Shown here in pieces: positions 1 to 7,116 of a stretch of 64,000 nucleotides of DNA. The DNA is taken from NCBI GenBank assembly GCA_020633955.1, contig JACKCP010000005.1:1-64000 (forward strand), written 5' to 3'. The notes beneath the pieces are model-generated. The model did not search any database and had not been told where the DNA came from. It saw nothing but the letters and a program-made list of their open reading frames with translations. This stretch comes from Desulfobacteraceae bacterium (GTDB lineage Bacteria; Desulfobacterota; Desulfobacteria; Desulfobacterales; JACKCP01). Position 1 is the first letter of the stretch. Every line of letters starts with the position of its first letter. The position numbers and the translations under genes are program-made.

Positions 1-99
1 GCCGGTCTAAATTGTACTCTACAGCTACAATTCTTTTTCAAATCAATGGCTGAAAAGTTTCTTAAGAGCACAAAGCTTAAGTTTTTAGCTTATAAATTT

Positions 100-1944
100 C
101 TAAAAAAAATCATAAATTCTTCTTTCACACATAAAACCGCTTTTGCCAGAAACTTTATTAAGTGATTTTATTTTGCCTTTTAAAAGCGCAATGCATTGTG
201 CAAGTTTACCTGGATGAACTGGAAAGGGAATGTTTTTTGAGGTGATAATTGCTATGCTCAGAGTTACTAAAGGAATGCATTCTTTTTCACCTTTTCTGTT
301 TTCACAAAGGTAAGATCCGTTTTCGATATCTTCTTCAAGAAAAAGTCTTTTTTTTTCTATATCAAAGTTTTTGCATATAGAATCATAAAATCTGTCTTCT
401 GGAATAGATTCTGAGATAATTACAAAATCGTCTCCACCGATATGACCGAGCTTTGAATCAGGATAAAAATCTGAAATAGCCTTATCAACAACAGAAGCTA
501 GAAGTTTTATCATTTCATCTCCAGATGAAAAACCATAATTATCATTATATTCCTTGAATCTGTCCAGATCGATGTATGCAATAGAATAAGTATCTTTTTT
601 TAATATTTCCTCCATCCAGACATTAATTACTATATTACCAGGCAGTGATGTTAGAGGATTTGCACTGGTTGCAAATTTTATTTCTGTATCAAAGGCCCTT
701 GATATTACAGTTTCCATAGTAATAGTGCCTAAAAAGCGGTTATTCATGTCAATTATTACAACAGGGTCATAAATTTCATCTTTATCCCGATTCATTGTAA
801 GCTTGCCAAGTATTCTGAGATCAGTATCTTCAGATACAATTAGCATATTTTTTTTGCAGGTCTTTTCAGCATACTTATTTTCAAATACTGAATAACCGTA
901 TCTTCCAGATATGTTTGAGTAGAAATTCTGCCTTGTGATAAGGCCATTTGGGTAATTGTTATTATCAATTATAATAACATGATCAATTCCAGAATTATTT
1001 TTAAAGAAAAGATCCAGTTCTCTGCACAATAGAGATTTTACTGGAAATACAGGTGGTTTGGAAATAAGCTTGAATATTGAGATTTCTACGGAAGATGTTT
1101 TTTTTGAATATTGCTTAATAAGATTTTTAAGAAGGTTTTTTTTGTTTAAATCAAGAGCTCTAGGATTTTTTTCAGGTTTTGCAAAGAAATAACCTTGTGC
1201 ATATCTGGCTCCAAGCCTGTAAGCCATTTTTAATTCTTCTTCAGTTTCTATACCTTCTAAAAGAATAAAGCTTCCAACTGTTGCAGCAAACTCGCAAATT
1301 GATCTTACAAGATTTTGCTTGTAACTTATTCTGTCAATGTCCCTTACAATGGATTTATCAATTTTAAGAATGTGAGGCGTTGAAGCAATAAGAGTTGTAA
1401 ACCCGCTGTAACCAGACCCAAAATCATCAAGTGCTATGCGGAAGCCCTGCCGTACATAATGCTTTATCATTGATTCATAGTGATTGTAATCTTTTACGCT
1501 TGCAGATTCAGTTATTTCAAGTACAATTCTTTTTGGGTCTATTGAATGTTTTTTAAGTTTGTTAAGTGTGAAACCAGACTGGAATTTTACATTTGAAAAA
1601 ATGTCAGGACTTACATTTATAAAAAAATCACAATCAGTAAAATTTTGGGAAAGAATGTTTATTTTTTTTAAAGCTGCTTCCCTGCAGGCATATTCAAGCT
1701 CCCATTCAAGATTGAACTTTCTTGCCTTTTCAAACATGATATCTGGGGAATAAAAAGGTGGACAACCTCTGGCAAGTAACTCAAAACCTTTAATCTGGCC
1801 AGTATATAAATCAATAATAGGCTGGGCATGGGATGTAATCTGTTCAGATTTTATCATTTTTACGAATGATTCATATTCAGAGTTGAAATTATCATATTCT
1901 TTAACTGATATTTCTTCGTTAAAGTTCATCTGGATTATTCCCAT
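100..1944 (-). CDS. EAL-CBS-GGDEF cyclic-di-GMP protein
   Basis: Cytoplasmic c-di-GMP turnover protein of 614 residues without membrane segments. An EAL phosphodiesterase domain (about 30-265) comes first, with ELLAR at 55-59, LEITES at 142-147, DDFGSGYS at 173-180, KID at 194-196 and EGIETEEE at 230-237; the metal and catalytic acidic residues are therefore present. A CBS-pair-like sensory segment follows (about 295-425). A C-terminal GGDEF domain (about 430-610) has the signature GGDDF at 503-507, one residue off consensus. The order EAL-CBS-GGDEF is a known architecture. From motif conservation I infer that phosphodiesterase activity dominates and that the CBS pair binds a nucleotide; cyclase activity is uncertain. 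An AAGGAG Shine-Dalgarno sits 6 nt before the ATG. The gene stands alone, divergent from the next two-component system. Family assignment is firm, net activity is not. Confidence 0.92.
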   Translation of the reverse strand: MGIIQMNFNEEISVKEYDNFNSEYESFVKMIKSEQITSHAQPIIDLYTGQIKGFELLARGCPPFYSPDIMFEKARKFNLEWELEYACREAALKKINILSQNFTDCDFFINVSPDIFSNVKFQSGFTLNKLKKHSIDPKRIVLEITESASVKDYNHYESMIKHYVRQGFRIALDDFGSGYSGFTTLIASTPHILKIDKSIVRDIDRISYKQNLVRSICEFAATVGSFILLEGIETEEELKMAYRLGARYAQGYFFAKPEKNPRALDLNKKNLLKNLIKQYSKKTSSVEISIFKLISKPPVFPVKSLLCRELDLFFKNNSGIDHVIIIDNNNYPNGLITRQNFYSNISGRYGYSVFENKYAEKTCKKNMLIVSEDTDLRILGKLTMNRDKDEIYDPVVIIDMNNRFLGTITMETVISRAFDTEIKFATSANPLTSLPGNIVINVWMEEILKKDTYSIAYIDLDRFKEYNDNYGFSSGDEMIKLLASVVDKAISDFYPDSKLGHIGGDDFVIISESIPEDRFYDSICKNFDIEKKRLFLEEDIENGSYLCENRKGEKECIPLVTLSIAIITSKNIPFPVHPGKLAQCIALLKGKIKSLNKVSGKSGFMCERRIYDFF

Positions 1945-2172
1945 TTTTTCTCCTTAATCAGTTTATTCTTCAATAAGCCAAATATGATCTATACAGAAGA
2001 TATGTTAAGGTTTTGTGAAAAAAATATTTTTTATAAATTTCAAATTTTTAAAAAGAAAAAAAATCCAATTGATATTTTATTATTTTTAATTGTAATTTTA
2101 TATTTAAAGCATTTATTTTTCTTAGTATAAAAAAGTGGTTCTATTAAAGATGATATCTTTAGTTTTAAATTT

Positions 2173-2322
2173 TTCAGTTTAAATCTGAACTGTTGATGAG
2201 TTCTTTCTTAGACTTATTCTAGCTTGAGACCCAGGCAATAGATTAAATAACATGTCCTGAAACCAAAGCAGAACAATACAGCATATGTCAGCAATATGGC
2301 CATTTTCTGATTTTTTATCTGG
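2173..2322 (+). repeat. R1 palindromic element, degenerate copy
   Basis: This lies in the 450-bp gap between the EAL-GGDEF gene and the histidine kinase. It follows the R1 order of the better copies at 57521 and 61532: a TTCTTTC..GACT block, AGCTTGAGA, CCAGGCAA, GTCCTGAAACC, then AATACAGCAT and a CATTTTCTG tail. Both ends have decayed and no target duplication is visible. The rest of the gap (1945-2172) is AT-rich with nothing recognisable and presumably holds the two divergent promoters. Confidence 0.6.
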
Positions 2323-2395
2323 ATTGCAACGAGTTTTATTTTAGAATATTAAAAGACAAATGGGTAAAATTAGTTAATACACAATCAATATTACC

Positions 2396-3367
2396 ATGAA
2401 AGAAATATTTTCTTATATGTCCGATTCAAGTATAAAAAAAAGCTTTATAAATTCTATTCTTGTTCTTTTTGCATCTGTTGGTGCGCTCTGTATTTCTCTT
2501 TTTCTTTATATTTACTGGTTCATAAGCGTCAAGCAGGGATTAATTGGCCTTGCTGAAAAATTTAATCTTAAAAACGAATATATATTAGGACCTGAAACAT
2601 GGAGCGTTATTTTAATTCTTTCAATTCTTGTTGTATTAATTATTTTTGGGCTTAGCATAATTTATCTGTATTTTCAAAAAATGTTCATGCTGTACAGGCT
2701 GCAAAGAAATTTTTTCAGGGGGTTCACACATGAGCTTAAAACACCTGTTACTTCTATATCTCTTTATATTGATACCTTTGTAAAACACCAGCTTGACAGG
2801 AAATCACAGCTTAAATATCTTGAGTATATGCAAAAAGATGTTAAAAGACTTCACTCTCAAATTCAGAGAATTTTAAATCTTGCAAGGCTAGAGAGTAAAA
2901 CAGACAGGCTTGGTTTTGAGAAGGTTAATTTAATTCAGTTTATTAAGGATGTGTACTCATCTTACCCTAATATTAAAAATAATCTTGAGCTTAATGTTGA
3001 AGATAAGGATATTTTTTTAAAAATAGATAAGGGTCTTTTTGAAATGCTTTTATCAAATATATTCATCAATGCTATCAAATATAATAATAAGAAACCATTT
3101 TTAAAAATCACCTTTAAGATCAAAAGGAAAAAAATATTTGTATTCTTTGCAGATAATGGAATCGGCCTAAAAAGACGTGAGCAAAAAAAAATATTCAGAC
3201 AGTTTTACCAGGTAAATGACAATGAAAAAAATGAGGGTACAGGTCTTGGTCTTTACCTTTCCCAAATGATTGCAAAAAGGCACAAGGGCTTTTTATCTGC
3301 AAAAAGTGAAGGCACTAATAAAGGTACTGTTATTATTCTTGAAATAAAGCCGGGAAATATTAAATGA
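2396..3367 (+). CDS. Sensor histidine kinase, two-TM type
   Basis: Membrane-bound sensor kinase of 323 residues. Two hydrophobic segments (about 17-44 and 69-93) enclose only about 25 residues, so there is no sizeable periplasmic sensor; it probably senses the membrane or a partner protein. The H-box is GFTHELKTP with the phospho-acceptor His112. The ATPase domain shows an N-box (NAIKYN, about 222-227), DNGIGL, and GTGLGLYLS (about 283-291). The stop overlaps the start of the following response regulator by 4 nt (ATGA), so the two are translationally coupled and form a cognate pair. The ATG at 2396 has no strong Shine-Dalgarno. The organisation resembles OmpR/PhoB-type systems with short kinases; the stimulus cannot be deduced. 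Confidence 0.93.
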   Translation: MKEIFSYMSDSSIKKSFINSILVLFASVGALCISLFLYIYWFISVKQGLIGLAEKFNLKNEYILGPETWSVILILSILVVLIIFGLSIIYLYFQKMFMLYRLQRNFFRGFTHELKTPVTSISLYIDTFVKHQLDRKSQLKYLEYMQKDVKRLHSQIQRILNLARLESKTDRLGFEKVNLIQFIKDVYSSYPNIKNNLELNVEDKDIFLKIDKGLFEMLLSNIFINAIKYNNKKPFLKITFKIKRKKIFVFFADNGIGLKRREQKKIFRQFYQVNDNEKNEGTGLGLYLSQMIAKRHKGFLSAKSEGTNKGTVIILEIKPGNIK

Positions 3368-4050
3368 AAAAAATTCTTATAATTGAAGATGAATTTCATA
3401 TAGCTGATGGAATTAAACTGAATCTTGAGCTTTGTGGCTACAAATGCTTTACTGCTAATACTGGTAATGATGGATTGAAAAAACTAAATACTCACAAACC
3501 TGATCTTGTTATCCTTGACCTGATGCTTCCAGATAAAGATGGGGTGGAAATTCTTAAAAAAATAAGATCTGATGACAGATTTTTTCCAGTATTGATTTTA
3601 TCTGCAAGAGGTGAAGTAGAGGATAGAAAACTTGGCTTTATTTTTGGATGTGATGATTATATGTCAAAGCCTTTTGATCTCGAAGAGCTTGAGTTAAGAG
3701 TCAAAAGACTTTTATTCCGATATGAGGACAGTAATGAGCATGGGGAATTTTTTGAATTCGGAAGAAACAGGATAGACTTTAGAAAAAGGATTGCCATTAC
3801 AGAAAATCAGGAGATTTCTCTAACGGAACAGGAACTCAATATTTTAAAATATCTTTTCAGCAATTCAGGCAAGCCTGTTACAAGAGAAGAAATTTTAATA
3901 AATGCACTTGGGTATGAAGTTGATGTTCAAAGCAGGACAATTGATAATTTTATTGTGAGATTCAGGAAATATTTTGAAAAAAATCCAAAAAAGCCAAAAT
4001 TTTTCAAAAGTATAAGATCAGTAGGTTATATGTTTGATCTAAATGAATAA
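3364..4050 (+). CDS. OmpR/PhoB-family response regulator
   Basis: DNA-binding response regulator of 228 residues. The receiver domain (1-120) carries the acidic pair in IIEDE, phospho-acceptor Asp52 in LDLMLPD, the S80-A-R switch region and Lys102 in SKPFD. A winged-helix trans_reg_C domain (about 130-225) ends in the typical RSVGYMF. It overlaps the upstream kinase gene by 4 nt and is its expected phosphorylation partner. Targets are unknown; autoregulation from the 2.0-2.4 kb gap would be usual for the family but no operator is evident. Confidence 0.95.
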   Translation: MKKILIIEDEFHIADGIKLNLELCGYKCFTANTGNDGLKKLNTHKPDLVILDLMLPDKDGVEILKKIRSDDRFFPVLILSARGEVEDRKLGFIFGCDDYMSKPFDLEELELRVKRLLFRYEDSNEHGEFFEFGRNRIDFRKRIAITENQEISLTEQELNILKYLFSNSGKPVTREEILINALGYEVDVQSRTIDNFIVRFRKYFEKNPKKPKFFKSIRSVGYMFDLNE

Positions 4051-4080
4051 AGAATATACAAGGATTAAAAAATAATAAAT

Positions 4081-4102
4081 TGAATTTGTTTCTTTAAATT
4101 CA
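4081..4102. terminator. Weak hairpin between convergent genes
   Basis: TGAATTT (4081-4087) can pair with AAATTCA (4096-4102) around a 9-nt loop in the short gap between the response regulator and the convergent Smr gene. AT-rich runs follow on the minus strand. It may end either transcript; the stem is short and AT-only. Confidence 0.3.
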
Positions 4103-4118
4103 GGAATATGTTCCCCCT

Positions 4119-5021
4119 TCAGGGGAGCTCAAATCTATTTAGATAGATGATCATACTGCCGCTTGTTTCTTTGTTGATGTTTTCCCATTTATAGGAAAGG
4201 ACTTTTTTTTCAGATATCATTTCATTGACTATGTCTTCTGTTATTTCTGGAAGAACAGCACCAAATTCAGAGTGATTTCCTCTTCCTGTAATGATTTTAA
4301 GTGTAAAATATCCTTTTGAAAAAGAAGAAAGTATAAAATTTTCGACCTTAAGTTTTGCCTGGATTGATGTAAATCCGTGAAGATCAAGAGTAAGCTCTGG
4401 TTTGGGATATCTTTCAATTCTTTTTTCTAGTGACAAAGGTTTTTGTATTTTAAGTCCGTCTTTTTTTGCATTTAAAAAAGCTCTCTCATTGTCTGCGGGC
4501 TGTTTTACTGTTAATTTGGATGAGGCAGAAGATGAAAGAAAAAATTCATTTATATCAGATGTTTTTTGAATAACTTTTATTCCGTTTTTGTTTTTCAGTT
4601 CTTTTTTTGAAATTCTGTTTTTTATCTGCGGATTCAATGGAGCTGGTTTTACTCTGTTTTTTCCTTTTTTTATGTAGTCTGGATCATTAAATAATTTTTC
4701 AAGCTCTTTTTTATTATCAATAACAGGAATTTGGTTTTTATCGGTTTTTATATTTTTTTTGCTTGAAGAAACTTTTTTTTGGGGGAGCTTTTCAGCTTTT
4801 TTTAAAGGTGAAGATTTATCAACTATTGCTTCTTCAATGGTCTCCTGAGCTTTTTTTGTAAATTCTTCCCATTTGGAATCTGAAATAATTATTGGCCTGT
4901 TTTTTTGTTCAACTGGTTTTTTTTCAATCGGGTTAATGTTTTTTACAACATTTTGTCCTGTTTTTTTAAACGGAAGTTTATTTTTTAATAATTTAAGTAT
5001 ATTTTTTTCCATAGTAATCAA
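4119..5021 (-). CDS. Smr-domain protein with lysine-rich N-terminus
   Basis: A 300-residue protein with a C-terminal Smr domain (about 208-298) as found at the end of MutS2. LDLHG at 212-216 and GRGNHS at 246-251 are the conserved family motifs, associated with nicking or RNA/DNA endonuclease activity. The first 200 residues are strongly basic, low in complexity and probably disordered (KKP, KKVSSSKKN, KGKNRVKP), which suggests nucleic-acid contact. Its start codon overlaps the stop of the upstream FtsK-like gene by 4 nt, so the two are translationally coupled. Stand-alone Smr proteins of this general form are widespread and mostly uncharacterised; the coupling to an FtsK motor suggests DNA metabolism at division, but that is inference. 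Confidence 0.88.
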   Translation of the reverse strand: MITMEKNILKLLKNKLPFKKTGQNVVKNINPIEKKPVEQKNRPIIISDSKWEEFTKKAQETIEEAIVDKSSPLKKAEKLPQKKVSSSKKNIKTDKNQIPVIDNKKELEKLFNDPDYIKKGKNRVKPAPLNPQIKNRISKKELKNKNGIKVIQKTSDINEFFLSSSASSKLTVKQPADNERAFLNAKKDGLKIQKPLSLEKRIERYPKPELTLDLHGFTSIQAKLKVENFILSSFSKGYFTLKIITGRGNHSEFGAVLPEITEDIVNEMISEKKVLSYKWENINKETSGSMIIYLNRFELP

Positions 5022-6955
5022 ATGTTATCAAAGCTTCCGGCAATGATTTCCCTTGGTTTTGATCCCTGAGCTGGACCTACAATATTGTCACGTTCCATAT
5101 ACTCAATAATTCTTGCAGCTCTGTTGAAGCCTATTCTCAAATGTCTTTGAACTGCCGATATTGAAGCCTGTCTTGTGCTTGTGACAAACTGAACAGCTTT
5201 GTCGTAAAGAGGATCATAATCTTCATCTGAATATGATTCATTTTCTGTTTCAAATGCCTCTGTTACATCGTCTATGTATTCCGGCTCCATCTGTGTTTTT
5301 AGAAAATCTATTACATCTGTTACTTCCTTTTCAGAAATGTAGGCACCATGAAGTCTTCTTATTTTGGAGGTTCCGGGAGGAAGAAAAATCATGTCTCCAT
5401 TACCCAATAATGCTTCTGCCCCGTTAGCATCGAGTATAGTTCTTGAGTCGGTTTTAGAAGAAACCTGAAATGATATTCGTGTTGGGAAATTTGCTTTTAT
5501 AACACCTGTAAGAACATCCACAGAGGGCCTTTGAGTTGCAAGAATAAGATGTATACCCGATGCTCTTGCCATCTGTGCAAGTCTTGCAAGGGCTGTTTCA
5601 ACATCTCTTGAGGAAACCATCATAAGGTCTGCAAGCTCATCAATTATTATAACTATATATGGGAGCTTTTCCTCTGAAATTGCATTATACTGGTCAATAT
5701 TTCTGACTTTTTCCATAGCAAGAAGGTCATATCTCTGTTCCATTTCCTTTACTGCCCAGTTAAGTGCATTTGTTGCTTTTTTCATGTCTGTGACAACAGG
5801 AGTAATAAGATGGGGAATGTCATTGTAAAGAGAAAGTTCTATTCTTTTTGGATCTATCATCAACAATTTTACGTCTTCTGGGGAACATTTGTAGAGAAGG
5901 CTTGTAATCATGGCATTAAGGCACACGCTTTTCCCTGTTCCTGTTGCCCCTGCAATAAGAAGGTGAGGCATTTTAGTGAGATCTGAAATAAAAGGATTTC
6001 CGTCTATATCTTTACCAAGGCACAAAGGAAGTCCGTTTTTTGAGGAATTAAAAATATCAGACTCAATAATTTCTCTTATTCTTACTATTTCTCTTTTTTT
6101 GTTAGGAACTTCAATTCCTATTACATTTTTACCAGGTATGGGAGCAACAATTCTTACACTTAAGGCACTTAAAGCAAGAGCTATGTCATTTTCAAGGTTT
6201 ACAATTTTACTTATTTTAATTCCAGGAGCAGGTTTGTACTCAAAGGTTGTAATAACAGGCCCTGGAGCTATTTCTTTGACCTCTCCTCTTATTGAAAAAT
6301 CCTCAAGCTTTTTTTCAAGCTTTCTTGCCTGGTCTTTTAAAAATTGGGTATCAATATCTTCCTGTTCTCTTGAGGGAGGAATCAAAAAATTTGTATCAGG
6401 TTTTGAGGTGTAAATATTCTTTGATTTGACAACATCGGGTTTTTGAACATCTATATTATTTTGCTCAATTGGTTTTTGATATTCATTTTTTTCTTCAGGT
6501 TCCCTGGCTGCATCATAAGTTTGGAGTGTTTCAGTCTGTTTTATATTTTCAGTCAAAGGTTCTTCAATAGTTGCAGGGGGGGGATTATTTGTGGATATTG
6601 TTCTGATTACAGGGTCTTTTTTATCTTTATAAACTATTTTTTCAATTGCATTATCTGCAGATTCTTCCAGTTTTGAAATTTTTGTTAACGCACAATCAAT
6701 TAAGCTTCTATGCTTTTTTTTGGCTTCAATATATTTTTTTGAAATACTTAACCCTGAAATTATAAGTGCCGGCAATGAATTGGATGAAATGGAAGCCTTT
6801 GGAATCTGTTTTAAAGATTCCTCAAGTTCGGCTAAAATCATAGCCTCAACCTGTTTTGGATTTTTTACTTTGTCTTCGGCCTTGAATTTATATTTTGCTC
6901 CTGACAGGCTTATTTCAATTATTCTTTCATTTTCGTCTTTATTTTGATTTCCCAT
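5018..6955 (-). CDS. ftsK: Soluble FtsK/SpoIIIE DNA translocase with ZapA-like N-terminus
   Basis: DNA-pumping motor of 645 residues from the ATG at 6955. Alpha domain about 195-300; RecA-like beta domain with Walker A GATGTGKS (336-343) and Walker B IIIDELADL (437-445); gamma winged-helix domain at about 585-645 (ISAVQRHLRIGFNRA), which in FtsK reads KOPS. The four-helix membrane domain normally preceding the motor is absent. Instead residues 12-105 resemble ZapA: a beta segment (IIEISLSGAKYKFK), a helix ending near 50, then a long amphipathic helix (ISKKYIEAKKKHRSL..). An in-frame upstream TTG-or-ATG extension to 7099 would collide with the pepN leader and contains no membrane helix of the right kind, so I prefer 6955. 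It is followed by smr (4-nt overlap). The motor is certain; the ZapA reading rests on visual similarity. Confidence 0.85.
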   Translation of the reverse strand: MGNQNKDENERIIEISLSGAKYKFKAEDKVKNPKQVEAMILAELEESLKQIPKASISSNSLPALIISGLSISKKYIEAKKKHRSLIDCALTKISKLEESADNAIEKIVYKDKKDPVIRTISTNNPPPATIEEPLTENIKQTETLQTYDAAREPEEKNEYQKPIEQNNIDVQKPDVVKSKNIYTSKPDTNFLIPPSREQEDIDTQFLKDQARKLEKKLEDFSIRGEVKEIAPGPVITTFEYKPAPGIKISKIVNLENDIALALSALSVRIVAPIPGKNVIGIEVPNKKREIVRIREIIESDIFNSSKNGLPLCLGKDIDGNPFISDLTKMPHLLIAGATGTGKSVCLNAMITSLLYKCSPEDVKLLMIDPKRIELSLYNDIPHLITPVVTDMKKATNALNWAVKEMEQRYDLLAMEKVRNIDQYNAISEEKLPYIVIIIDELADLMMVSSRDVETALARLAQMARASGIHLILATQRPSVDVLTGVIKANFPTRISFQVSSKTDSRTILDANGAEALLGNGDMIFLPPGTSKIRRLHGAYISEKEVTDVIDFLKTQMEPEYIDDVTEAFETENESYSDEDYDPLYDKAVQFVTSTRQASISAVQRHLRIGFNRAARIIEYMERDNIVGPAQGSKPREIIAGSFDNI

Positions 6956-7102
6956 TGTCAAATTCCCAAACTGAAATTTTAAAGAGTTATTTCTATCATT
7001 AAAGAGAGACGATATCAAGTGAAGACATTTAAGTGTTTTTTTAAAAAATAATTGCAGATTTATTCTTAAAAGGTATACCTTATGTTTATTAAAAAACACA
7101 TT

Positions 7103-7110
7103 AAGGAGAA
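7103..7110 (+). promoter_or_regulatory. Shine-Dalgarno fixing a TTG start for pepN
   Basis: AAGGAGAA at 7104-7110 lies 6-7 nt before TTG at 7117. There is no ATG in a suitable place, so it decides the start of the aminopeptidase. Confidence 0.75.
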
Positions 7111-7116
7111 TATATT

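Noticed and set aside
6956..7099. Upstream extension of the ftsK-like gene
   Set aside because: It would leave only 17 bp to the divergent pepN start, encodes basic, non-conserved residues, and has no membrane domain. The start at 6955 fits a normal divergent promoter.
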